This document shows, piece after piece, positions 44,445 through 52,403 of a stretch of 64,000 nt of DNA. The notes beneath the pieces are model-generated. The model was not told the DNA's origin. It was given only the letters and a program-made list of their open reading frames with translations, and ran no database searches. Position 1 is the first letter of the stretch. Each line of letters opens with the position of its first letter. Both the position numbers and the translations under genes were made by a program. The DNA comes from JANLVJ01 sp031363945 (GTDB lineage: Bacteria > Bacteroidota > Bacteroidia > Sphingobacteriales > Sphingobacteriaceae): positions 162,412 through 226,411 of the forward strand of contig JANLVJ010000028.1 of the NCBI GenBank assembly GCA_031363945.1, in the 5' to 3' direction.

Positions 44445-45086
44445 ATGGAATTATTAATTCTGATTTCAACGTTTTCAGTGTTATTACCAGCACTGACAGG
44501 TGTTATTCTAGGACCAAATTTAGATAAGAGGCTTAATTACCTGGTAATGTTTCTCTTTCTTACCCTGTTCATAGAAATTCTGGCGACTTATTGTGTTTTG
44601 CACAAGGTTTCGAACTACCTTCTTTATGACTGGTTTTCGCTGGTCGAATATTCATTTTTTGCACTGTTTTATAGATCAATGATCCGCAGTCGAAATATTG
44701 CCTTATTGATTCTGATCTCTATTGGCTGTTATGTTATTGGAACATTGGTCTATATATTTTATTTTCACACAAGTGCATTTTCTTCATTACTGAATAATGT
44801 AGAAAGCATTTTAATTATTAGTTTGGTATTAGTTTATTTTTACGAACTATTTACAGCAGACTTATATGTAAATCTTGCTCGGGAGCCATATTTCTGGATT
44901 AGCGTAGGTGTGCTCTTTTATTATGCCGGATCGTTTTTTCAACAGGGTACATACAACTATTCGGTAAATCATATTGAGTTAAAACGCTTTGAAATGATCA
45001 TTCATTCGTTTTCGAATATTTTAATGTATTTGCTCTTTACCCAAGGATTACTATGCCGCAGGAATATGCAGAATTTAACCTCGTAA
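44445..45086 (+). CDS. Seven-helix-type membrane protein next to histidine kinase
   Basis: A 213-residue protein made almost entirely of about seven hydrophobic helices. It lies directly before the histidine kinase gene and its last 34 bases overlap that gene in another frame, so the two are translated together. No family is recognised. A sensing or membrane partner role for the kinase, whose own membrane part is only one helix, is an inference from overlap and order. Confidence 0.6.
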   Translation: MELLILISTFSVLLPALTGVILGPNLDKRLNYLVMFLFLTLFIEILATYCVLHKVSNYLLYDWFSLVEYSFFALFYRSMIRSRNIALLILISIGCYVIGTLVYIFYFHTSAFSSLLNNVESILIISLVLVYFYELFTADLYVNLAREPYFWISVGVLFYYAGSFFQQGTYNYSVNHIELKRFEMIIHSFSNILMYLLFTQGLLCRRNMQNLTS

Positions 45087-45874
45087 TTGTAACAGGGACA
45101 GTCTTATTACTGGTTCTGGTCAGTTTTATTGTTCTGTTTATGCTCTTTTACCAGCGGCGTTATTTTAATCAGGAGAGAAAAATAAACTTCATCAGAGAGG
45201 AATCAGAAAGAGAACTATTGAAAGCTCAACTAGAAATTCAGGAAGTTGAACTGAAAAGGGTATCTCAGGAAATTCATGATAATAGCGGACAGATGCTGTC
45301 ACTGGCAAAACTGAATCTCAATGTAATTCAGTCCAGGATGCCGTCTACTGATATGAATGCATTACTGTTAAAAGAAACAAAAGAACTTATTGGTGATATT
45401 ATAAATGATTTAAGAAATCTTTCAAAAAGTCTATCATCTGATATTGTTGAGCGCCTCGGATTTATCAAGGCCTTACAGTTTGAAACTGACAGGCTTTGCC
45501 GTACAAATTTATTTTTGTGTGATATTTGTGTTGAAGGTAGCAGTAGACGGCTGAATAATGATGTAGAAATTATTTTATTTCGGATAGCACAGGAGTCAAT
45601 TCAAAATATAATCAAGCATTCGAGGGCCGAAAATGTTAAAATCAGCGTCAAATTTAGTGAAGAAAGTCTTGATTTCTCTATAGTTGACGATGGTATAGGC
45701 TTTAAAACCAATGATAACGGCCAAGGAATAAAAGGGATTGAGGGTTCAGGTCTGCAGAATATTTATTCAAGGGCAAAACTAATTGGCGCCAATTTAACGA
45801 TCAACTCAAATCAAACTGGCACCAGCATTCAATTAAAATTACCAATTAACAAGATTACCCAACTTAGTATTTAA
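45053..45874 (+). CDS. Sensor histidine kinase, NarX/LiaS type
   Basis: A 273-residue kinase. One membrane helix (about residues 11-34), a coiled-coil helix, then the HisKA_3 phospho-acceptor SQEIHDNSGQ with His75 and an ATPase domain with the N box FRIAQESIQNIIKH and a G box DDGIGF. The short sensor has no periplasmic domain. It is followed by the LuxR-type regulator 11 bases later and overlaps the preceding membrane protein gene by 34 bases. Confidence 0.92.
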   Translation: MPQEYAEFNLVIVTGTVLLLVLVSFIVLFMLFYQRRYFNQERKINFIREESERELLKAQLEIQEVELKRVSQEIHDNSGQMLSLAKLNLNVIQSRMPSTDMNALLLKETKELIGDIINDLRNLSKSLSSDIVERLGFIKALQFETDRLCRTNLFLCDICVEGSSRRLNNDVEIILFRIAQESIQNIIKHSRAENVKISVKFSEESLDFSIVDDGIGFKTNDNGQGIKGIEGSGLQNIYSRAKLIGANLTINSNQTGTSIQLKLPINKITQLSI

Positions 45875-45884
45875 GCTTATCTAC

Positions 45885-46535
45885 ATGATAAAAGTTGCAC
45901 TTGTTGACGACCATAAACTCTTCCGCAGAGGTATCGCTTCTCTGATAAACTCTTTTTCAGAGTATAAGATTGTACTTGAAGCAGGAAGTGGAGAAGAATT
46001 AATCACGGTTCTCAATCAAACTAACCTGCCCGACCTGCTCTTACTTGATATAAAAATGCCCGGAATGGATGGTTTTGCTACCCTCGGCTACCTGACAAAA
46101 AAATTTCCTGCAGTCAGGGTACTTGCTCTATCAATGTATGATGATGAACAGTCCGTAATCAAAATGATAGGCCTGGGGGCGCGTGGCTATCTGCTGAAAG
46201 ACTCAGAACCCATAGAACTAAAAAATGCACTTGATTCAGTTTATGACAAGGGTTATTTTTATTCTGAATTCGTTACGGGTAACCTCATACATTCATTGCA
46301 TCATAAAAAACCAGATGAGAAACCAGGAGAACATCCAATTTCATTAAATGACAGAGAAATTGACTTCCTTAAACTTGTCTGTAAAGAGCTTACCTATAAA
46401 GAAATCGCCGATATCATGTGCCTCAGTACAAGAACGATTGATGGTTATCGTGATGCACTATTCCAGAAACTGAGTGTTAAAAACCGGGTGGGACTGGTTC
46501 TTTATACATTAAAAGTAGGTCTGGTTTCGATCTGA
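45885..46535 (+). CDS. NarL/LuxR-family response regulator
   Basis: A 216-residue regulator: receiver with acidic pair Asp8-Asp9, phospho-acceptor Asp55 in LLLDIKMPGMDG, then Lys in LLKDSEP, and a C-terminal LuxR helix-turn-helix (LNDREIDFLKLVCKELTYKEIADIMCLSTRTIDGYRDALFQKL). It is the cognate regulator of the adjacent HisKA_3 kinase. Target genes are unknown. Confidence 0.95.
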   Translation: MIKVALVDDHKLFRRGIASLINSFSEYKIVLEAGSGEELITVLNQTNLPDLLLLDIKMPGMDGFATLGYLTKKFPAVRVLALSMYDDEQSVIKMIGLGARGYLLKDSEPIELKNALDSVYDKGYFYSEFVTGNLIHSLHHKKPDEKPGEHPISLNDREIDFLKLVCKELTYKEIADIMCLSTRTIDGYRDALFQKLSVKNRVGLVLYTLKVGLVSI

Positions 46536-46544
46536 TAAAAAATA

Positions 46545-46591
46545 CCCGCTTACATATGCCCGGCCGTTGGCAAGACACATAGGTAAGCGGG
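46545..46591 (-). terminator. Terminator of the Ohr gene
   Basis: Arms CCCGCTTAC (46545-46553) and GTAAGCGGG (46583-46591) form a stem with a long loop. On the minus strand the stem is followed by TATTTTTTAT, a T-run that fits a terminator for the Ohr gene at 46617. No T-run follows on the plus strand. Confidence 0.65.
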
Positions 46592-46616
46592 CACAAAACT
46601 TTGTTCAGGCTAAAAA

Positions 46617-47042
46617 TCAGACCTGCTCGTTTGCAAAAATTTTAACCTCAATATTTCCTCTGGTGGCAACCGAGTAAGGGCAAACCTGATGTGCAGCTTC
46701 AACAAGAGCTGTAGCATCTTCTTTTGATAAATTAGGAATAGTTACATGTAGTTCAGCAGAAATACCAAAGGCACCAGCATCTGTTTTACCAATACTTACC
46801 AAGGCTTTGATTTCAGTTCCTGAGATATCTTTTCCTTTCGCAACAGAGCTCAATGCACCGCCAAAGCAAGCTGCATAGCCGGCAGCAAAAAGCTGCTCTG
46901 GGTTGGTGTGTTCACCGTTACCACCAAGTTCTTTGGGCATAGAAACTGGAAAATCAAGAATGCCATCAGAAGATTTGATATATCCTTTTCTTCCACCTGT
47001 GTTAACTACTTCAGCTGTATAATCTTTTGTGATAAATTGCAT
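46617..47042 (-). CDS. Organic hydroperoxide resistance protein (Ohr/OsmC family)
   Basis: A 141-residue thiol peroxidase that reduces organic hydroperoxides. The two catalytic cysteines are Cys59 (GYAACFGGAL) and Cys121 (QVCPYSVATRGN), with the conserved Arg-Glu context GGNGEHTNPEQLFAAGY. The length is typical. No OhrR-type regulator is adjacent. It has its own terminator and is divergent from the FAH-family gene. Confidence 0.93.
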   Translation of the reverse strand: MQFITKDYTAEVVNTGGRKGYIKSSDGILDFPVSMPKELGGNGEHTNPEQLFAAGYAACFGGALSSVAKGKDISGTEIKALVSIGKTDAGAFGISAELHVTIPNLSKEDATALVEAAHQVCPYSVATRGNIEVKIFANEQV

Positions 47043-47096
47043 AATTTGGGGTTTGATTAATAAAATACAATGTTAAACAATCTTAAACGAAGGGCA

Positions 47097-47128
47097 TTGA
47101 AGATTTAATTCTGGGTGTAATATCTTTG
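47097..47128 (+). promoter_or_regulatory. Bacteroidota-type promoter of the FAH-family gene
   Basis: TTG at 47097-47099 and TATCTTTG at 47121-47128, 21 bases apart, match the consensus exactly, the same spacing as the sigma-gene promoter at 36035. Transcription would begin near 47135, leaving a leader of about 78 bases. Confidence 0.8.
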
Positions 47129-47212
47129 CATACCAGTGTAATTTCTAGGTATCAGCTTGGTAAAAACACGGGAAAATTCATTGCTACATCTTATTAAGGC
47201 TATATTTAGCAT

Positions 47213-48085
47213 ATGCGCCTTTTAACATTTCAGCACCAGCACGAATCTAAAATTGGTATAGTAGTTACTGTTGATAACAGGGAAATGGTTCTTGACCTGA
47301 ACAGTGCTTATCCGGCGAGATTTCCAAATCTCAAGGCTTTAATAGGTGTTTGGGAAGGTCACCGGGTTCAAATAGAGAAACTTATTACTGAACCTCAAAA
47401 AGAAAACCTGTATGAATTCAGTGAGATACAGTTGGATGCGGTAATTACGAATCCTGAAAAAATCATTTGCGTAGGTCTTAATTACCGGGATCATGCAATT
47501 GAAACCAATACCCCGATTCCCAAAAGCCCAATTATATTTTCAAAATTCAATAATGTATTAATTGGCCATAATGAAGCAATTATTCTTACAGAAGCTTCAA
47601 ACCAGGTAGATTTTGAGGCTGAACTTGCAGTTATTATTGGCAGGCAGGCAAAGAATGTGCTCGCAACTGAAGCTCATAACTATATTGCTGGTTACTCGAT
47701 TTTTAACGATGTAAGTGCCCGTGATTTACAGATGAAAACCAGTCAGTGGACATTAGGTAAATGCCTTGACACGTTTGGGCCTCTTGGGCCATGGATGGTC
47801 ACAGCTGATGAAATTGAAGACCCTCAAAACCTGGATATTTCACTGTCTATTGATGGTCAGCTTTTGCAATCATCAAATACCAGGGAAATGATTTTCTCAA
47901 TACCCGTTTTGATTGAAGAATTAAGTAAGGTAATGACGCTCATGCCTGGAGATATTATTGCAACAGGTACACCAGCTGGAGTTGGGTTTACACGAAACCC
48001 AGCACGCTATCTGCAGGCTGGTGATCGGGTGAAAATTACCATTGAGAAAATAGGAACTCTTGAAAACCCAGTTATCTACCCATAA
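47213..48085 (+). CDS. Fumarylacetoacetate hydrolase family protein
   Basis: A 290-residue member of the FAH fold. Hallmarks: CVGLNYRDHAIETN, PIIFSKFNNVLIG, VDFEAELAVIIG (metal-binding acidic residues), YSIFNDVSARDLQ and GDIIATGTPAGVG. Members hydrolyse or isomerise ketones in aromatic catabolism, or act as acylpyruvases. Which activity this one has is not readable from the sequence; no other aromatic genes are near. Confidence 0.92.
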   Translation: MRLLTFQHQHESKIGIVVTVDNREMVLDLNSAYPARFPNLKALIGVWEGHRVQIEKLITEPQKENLYEFSEIQLDAVITNPEKIICVGLNYRDHAIETNTPIPKSPIIFSKFNNVLIGHNEAIILTEASNQVDFEAELAVIIGRQAKNVLATEAHNYIAGYSIFNDVSARDLQMKTSQWTLGKCLDTFGPLGPWMVTADEIEDPQNLDISLSIDGQLLQSSNTREMIFSIPVLIEELSKVMTLMPGDIIATGTPAGVGFTRNPARYLQAGDRVKITIEKIGTLENPVIYP

Positions 48086-48150
48086 ATTCATTGATAAACA
48101 ATTTTTATTGGTAAACAACAATCTTTGTTACCTCTTAACAATCTTTATCA

Positions 48151-49254
48151 TTATTCTGAGGCCAGAATCTTCTTTTTCTCAATATCAAATTCGGCTTTTG
48201 TCAAAACCCCAGCATCAAGAAGTTCTTTTAATTGTTTGAGTTTTGAGAATTTCGTATAACCAGCAGGATTTTCCTGCTTCACAACTGGTACGGGTATTTC
48301 TTTTGGCTTCAATGATTCAGCCGTTGGCAAAACCATCAGATTTGAAACGCTATGAGCAGAAACTTCAGCAGCCTCTGGTTCTGACTTAACGGGTGCAGAT
48401 TCAATTTTGGCTGATTCTACTTTAGGTGTCTCTGCTATCCGAGCCTGGCTGGGAGTTTCAATTTTTGCTTCTTTTGCCGGGATTGCAACTGGTAATATTG
48501 CAGCTTCTGATTTTTTCTCAGCCAGATGTGTGTCAGCTTCATGTGCATTTAAACGAACTACTTTAGAAGCCGTATCTGGTTTGAGTATACTTGAAGAAAA
48601 AGTACCCTGACGAGCAGATGAATCAACTGCTTTAAATGCTTTCACAAAACGTTGTGATGAATCACGCACTACTGCAGAGTCTTTCTTCACAGGAATAGCA
48701 GAGGTATTATCCCATGGGCGTCGCATAACATGACTTGGAACGACACTAGTCCCTGCTACTGAAGTTATACCTGGATGCAGGATCGCATCTGCTGTACTTC
48801 GCTGAATTTCAGGATCACCCTGCCCAGGCTTCAGCATAGAACCACCGGCAATTTGTGTACTATTATATTGTACTTCACCTGATCTGATAGCATTTTCAAT
48901 ATCAATAGCATTATTTATGAATGAGCCACGGCAAATTACATAGTACTTGCTTCCCCTACTTCCTTTACGTTCAAGAAAACGTTTGACGGTCACCACTTCA
49001 TTAGCTGTAGTTCCCGGAATACCATACGGTAAATCATCTTCTGAACTTGCCCTCAAAGATAATTCGCTATAGATAAATGAATATCTTGATCCCTTCGCCG
49101 GATGAAGAATCCTAAGCTGGCTTCCGGCAGAAATAGTTCCTCCGGTTGCCAGACTCAGCACGTTTCCGTTCAGATGTGACTGCCCGAACAATAAACCAGG
49201 CAGTAAAATAAAACTAGAAAGCAAGCAGAAACTGATTTTCATTACGCGATTCAT
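48151..49254 (-). CDS. Secreted or periplasmic protein with C-terminal SHOCT domain
   Basis: A 367-residue protein with a signal peptide (KISFCLLSSFILLPGLLFGQ). The N-terminal 120 residues are beta-rich; the middle is a low-complexity Ala/Glu/Lys/Pro-rich region; the last 35 residues form a short SHOCT-type oligomerisation motif (KLKQLKELLDAGVLTKAEFDIEKKKIL). Starts at 49278 or 49242 are also possible. The function is unknown. A 330-base gap lies upstream. Confidence 0.75.
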   Translation of the reverse strand: MNRVMKISFCLLSSFILLPGLLFGQSHLNGNVLSLATGGTISAGSQLRILHPAKGSRYSFIYSELSLRASSEDDLPYGIPGTTANEVVTVKRFLERKGSRGSKYYVICRGSFINNAIDIENAIRSGEVQYNSTQIAGGSMLKPGQGDPEIQRSTADAILHPGITSVAGTSVVPSHVMRRPWDNTSAIPVKKDSAVVRDSSQRFVKAFKAVDSSARQGTFSSSILKPDTASKVVRLNAHEADTHLAEKKSEAAILPVAIPAKEAKIETPSQARIAETPKVESAKIESAPVKSEPEAAEVSAHSVSNLMVLPTAESLKPKEIPVPVVKQENPAGYTKFSKLKQLKELLDAGVLTKAEFDIEKKKILASE

Positions 49255-49474
49255 ATGATTTAAAGGTTTGAATTGCAATTATAATACCCTAATTAAAGGT
49301 GGTCTATACCCCTCTATAAATTTAATTAATGAAATGTTATTAATCAAACAATGGGATTAGTTTATTGATTTAAAAGAATTAAGAATCTCTGAAATAAAGA
49401 GATAATAAGGTAATTATAAAATAATTTGATTACGTTAAATCAATACTTATTAAAACATTATTCGTATTATTACA

Positions 49475-49537
49475 ATGGATCCAGAATTAAATCTATGGAA
49501 CCAATTCATATCACAATTGTTTGTAGAATTCCGGTGA
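49475..49537 (+). CDS. Possible 20-residue peptide or small RNA leader
   Basis: ATG at 49475 opens a 20-codon frame (MDPELNLWNQFISQLFVEFR) whose stop TGA at 49535-49537 lies in the left arm of the terminator. Codon use cannot be judged on so short a frame. The real unit may be a small RNA rather than a peptide. No clear promoter was found. Confidence 0.25.
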   Translation: MDPELNLWNQFISQLFVEFR

Positions 49538-49558
49538 GATAATCACCGGAATTTTTTT
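49527..49558 (+). terminator. Strong plus-strand terminator
   Basis: Perfect 11-base arms AATTCCGGTGA and TCACCGGAATT with a five-base loop (GATAA) are followed by TTTTTT on the plus strand. Both neighbouring genes are on the minus strand, so it must end a plus-strand transcript that has no annotated gene. On the minus strand the stem is not followed by T. Confidence 0.8.
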
Positions 49559-49614
49559 AACCTGTAGAGAAAAATCACTTCAAACAGTCTCAAAAACGAA
49601 TCATTTGAGATTTT

Positions 49615-50781
49615 CTAACGGTTGCCAAAAATTTTAGCAAGAAAATTATCCAAGTCTTCGCCTCTTAAATTACGGGCAATAATTTTACCCGCTGGATCAA
49701 GTAAAAAATTTTGGGGAATTGAATGCACCCCGTATAGTTTAGCAGCTTCATTTGACCAGAATTTTAAATCAGAAACCTGTGGCCAGCTAAGCTGATCATC
49801 TTTTATAGCAGCCTTCCAGTTATCCATGCCTGAGGGTTGGTCTAAGGAGACACCAAATACTATAAAATTCTTTGATGAGTATAAGTTGTAAGACCGAACA
49901 ACATTCGGATTTTCTAACCTACAGGGCTTACACCATGACGCCCAAAAGTCAATAAGAACATATTTTCCCCGGAATGAAGATAAACTGATCATTTTACCAG
50001 CTGTATCTGCCTGAGTAATTTCTGGGGCCAATACTCCAGTTTCAGTTAGTTTTGATGCAATAATCAGTGTCCCGAGTTCGGCACCTTTCCTGGAATTTTT
50101 AAGCGATTTATCAAGCCCGTCAAAAGCTGCCGATGCCTGAGAAGCATCAGGCATAGATGAGAAAGTATTATACAGTTGATCAAGACTTACCAGTGAGGCA
50201 GGGTTCTGTATCGCAAACTTGCAGATTAAACGTCTGTTTGAAGCAAGAATCATATTATACTTTTCTTGAATTGCCATTTGAAAGGCCTGATCTTTTTGTT
50301 GTTCTGGTTTTGCTGAACGAACTATGACCGTTAATTTCCTGATAGAATCCTGAATTCCCACTTGTAAAAGATGAAACCTCTTGTTTTCTTCGTTAATTAT
50401 TCCTCCACTCACCGAGGCCTTAGACAATGAATCAGTTCCACGAATTATAACGGGGGTTTTTTCAAGATAAATAACCAGAAAGTCGGCGTGTTTTGATGCC
50501 ATCATTACATTCATACCATGACCGGCATGGTCAATAATGAGAGTGGCCAAAACTGGTGATGTTATCTTTCCAGAAAAATTAAAAGCTCCATTTTTAATTA
50601 TCGCTGAATCAATTTTATAGGTATTAGATTCTGTTTGAATCAGGTAGGCCTGTAATTTTTGGTGTTCTGGGTTTAACCGGTTGAAATTCCCAGAAACTTG
50701 ATATTTTATTTCCTGAGCCGAAAGTATTGAAACAAACGAACAAAAAAGTAATACTAGAAACAACGGTTTTATAGTAACCAT
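49615..50781 (-). CDS. TlpA-like thioredoxin with DUF4369 domain
   Basis: A 388-residue exported protein. The signal peptide (LFLVLLFCSFVSILSAQ) leads into a DUF4369-type beta domain (about residues 25-130), a helical linker, and a thioredoxin domain with the redox site WASWCKPCRLENP. Members keep envelope cysteines reduced. The gene follows a second TlpA-like gene (50795) by 13 bases and is likely co-transcribed with it. Specific targets are unknown. Confidence 0.9.
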   Translation of the reverse strand: MVTIKPLFLVLLFCSFVSILSAQEIKYQVSGNFNRLNPEHQKLQAYLIQTESNTYKIDSAIIKNGAFNFSGKITSPVLATLIIDHAGHGMNVMMASKHADFLVIYLEKTPVIIRGTDSLSKASVSGGIINEENKRFHLLQVGIQDSIRKLTVIVRSAKPEQQKDQAFQMAIQEKYNMILASNRRLICKFAIQNPASLVSLDQLYNTFSSMPDASQASAAFDGLDKSLKNSRKGAELGTLIIASKLTETGVLAPEITQADTAGKMISLSSFRGKYVLIDFWASWCKPCRLENPNVVRSYNLYSSKNFIVFGVSLDQPSGMDNWKAAIKDDQLSWPQVSDLKFWSNEAAKLYGVHSIPQNFLLDPAGKIIARNLRGEDLDNFLAKIFGNR

Positions 50782-50794
50782 ATTCAGGAAAAAA

Positions 50795-51817
50795 TTAATT
50801 TAAATGAACCAATATGTCAAGTTTTTTTTCAAGCATTAATCCATAGATATTTTTGTCAATGATTTTACCTTTAGGATCAAGTATGAAGTCAACAGGTATA
50901 AGTTTTAGATTTAAAGATTTTTCAAGCTGATTATTTGGGAAATTAGCATCGCTCAATTGTATCCACGATAATTGATCGCTTGTAATAGCCGTTTTCCAGG
51001 CCAGGTTACTTTTATCCAGTGAGATACTGATAAGTCTCAGATTTTTGCCCTCATATTTTTTAGACAATCTAAGAAAATTTTTATTTTCTTCCCGGCAGGG
51101 CCCGCACCAGCTAGCCCAAAAATCAATTAACACATATGATCCTTTTAAAATAGTATTTGTTGTCTTCATGCCTTTCAGGTCGGGCAGGCTAAATACAGGA
51201 AAGGGTTTTCCAAGTTCAAGGGTATTATTCTGTTCTATTTCAAGCTCAAGACGTAAAGCAAGAATATTTTCTTTTGCCTGATGTGTAATTAAATGATAAA
51301 GATTAGCAACCTTATACCAGTCTGCATCACGACCTGTACGCAAAAGATATGCATCAATAGCAAATAGACTTATGGCCGAATTAGTATGCCCCTTGACCCA
51401 GTTATTCAAAACAATAATCGCTGACTGATTTTTCTGAATACTAGCTGATTCCTGGTAATAACTATTCAGGAAGTTAGCAAAATTACTGCCTTGGAAATTA
51501 ATTTGTTGACCCTGATTGTTAACTGTAACTTTTACCAGACCGTTATCCAGATAAACACTGGCAGAGTCAACCTGTTTACCTGTTACATCACGAAAAAACA
51601 GGGTGTACCTGTCTCCGCCTGGTAACTGCTCGTTTAACCTAAATTTACCCCCTGAAATTATCGTTGAATCAATAATATAGCCCTGATATGATACAAGGCT
51701 TACGCGTGTGAACTGCGCTCCGTTGACCTGACCATAAATTGCAACTTTCGTCTGGGCGTAGGACATTAAACTACTGAGAAAAGTTATATAGATAAGTAGT
51801 CTGCAGGTATTAATCAT
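50795..51817 (-). CDS. TlpA-like thioredoxin with DUF4369-type N-terminal domain
   Basis: A 340-residue exported protein with a signal peptide (ITFLSSLMSYAQ), an N-terminal beta domain (YGQVNGAQFTRVSLVSYQG) and a thioredoxin domain with WASWCGPCREENKNF. It is a paralogue of the next gene (49615), with which it forms a two-gene operon behind a recognisable promoter. The pair probably arose by duplication. Confidence 0.9.
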   Translation of the reverse strand: MINTCRLLIYITFLSSLMSYAQTKVAIYGQVNGAQFTRVSLVSYQGYIIDSTIISGGKFRLNEQLPGGDRYTLFFRDVTGKQVDSASVYLDNGLVKVTVNNQGQQINFQGSNFANFLNSYYQESASIQKNQSAIIVLNNWVKGHTNSAISLFAIDAYLLRTGRDADWYKVANLYHLITHQAKENILALRLELEIEQNNTLELGKPFPVFSLPDLKGMKTTNTILKGSYVLIDFWASWCGPCREENKNFLRLSKKYEGKNLRLISISLDKSNLAWKTAITSDQLSWIQLSDANFPNNQLEKSLNLKLIPVDFILDPKGKIIDKNIYGLMLEKKLDILVHLN

Positions 51818-51836
51818 ATCATGAGATAAATTACAC

Positions 51837-51867
51837 GAAAGTATAGGTAAATAAGGCTTAAAACAAA
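51837..51867 (-). promoter_or_regulatory. Probable promoter of the TlpA pair
   Basis: On the minus strand, TTTG (51867-51864) and TACTTTCG (51844-51837) are 19 bases apart; the -7 element has one mismatch to TAnnTTTG. Transcription would begin near 51830, 12 bases before the start codon. Confidence 0.5.
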
Positions 51868-51868
51868 A

Positions 51869-51887
51869 AACCCCGGATGACGGGGTT
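51869..51887 (-). terminator. Terminator of the acidic-protein gene
   Basis: Stem AACCCCG/CGGGGTT with a five-base loop, followed on the minus strand by a run of six T. It lies about 60 bases past the stop of the acidic-protein gene and overlaps the promoter of the TlpA operon. Confidence 0.75.
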
Positions 51888-51946
51888 CTTAAATTTATCG
51901 CATGATGTGTAGTTATTGCTTTTCAACTTCTTTAAAGTAGTATAGG

Positions 51947-52285
51947 TTATTCATCGTCGAAGTCATCATCATCATCTTCTAATGAAAGAAGATCTGATTC
52001 ACTTTCACCCGGCACAAAATCATCATCTAGGGAAGGCTCAGTATCTTCAAAATCTTTTTCAACCCAGGCTTCTTCATCTTCCAGATCAGCATCGTCTTCA
52101 TCCTCATCATCAATAAGATAGGTTCGGCTGGCATTGCCAGACTTGCCATCTTTTCCGGGAACTTCTAACAATTCATCGTTTTCAGCATCATCATCTTCTT
52201 CTGATTTTTTTTTTGCAGCCATTTTTGTAGAAAGAACACGGTCACTCGCCGACTGTACTGATTTATTCTTAAGGGTATTTTCCAT
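51947..52285 (-). CDS. Small acidic protein
   Basis: A 112-residue protein from ATG 52285 (MENTLKNKSVQSASDRVL). The N-terminal third is basic and the C-terminal two-thirds is very rich in Asp and Glu (runs such as DDEDEDDADLEDEE). No fold or family is recognised. Such acidic tails can be sites of protein interaction or metal binding. The longer frame from 52318 is less likely. It sits between the TlpA pair and the ABC exporter. Confidence 0.55.
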   Translation of the reverse strand: MENTLKNKSVQSASDRVLSTKMAAKKKSEEDDDAENDELLEVPGKDGKSGNASRTYLIDDEDEDDADLEDEEAWVEKDFEDTEPSLDDDFVPGESESDLLSLEDDDDDFDDE

Positions 52286-52403
52286 TTCTTTAGCTTGAGA
52301 GTTTATCTTTCTTAACAAGTTTTGACTTGTTCCGGATTTTCTTCCGGTGATTTAATAGTGTACTAATTTAACCATTTTCAGCTTACGCTTAAGTACAGAA
52401 TGA

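Larger units (their letters stand above)
49279..49614. other. AT-rich gap with a small plus-strand transcription unit
   Basis: No gene of normal size is visible. The right part holds a short frame that ends in a strong hairpin (listed separately); the rest is AT-rich with no recognised element. Confidence 0.5.

Noticed and set aside
46545..46591. Terminator for the LuxR-type regulator on the plus strand
   Set aside because: The T-run is present only on the minus strand, so the hairpin belongs to the Ohr gene.
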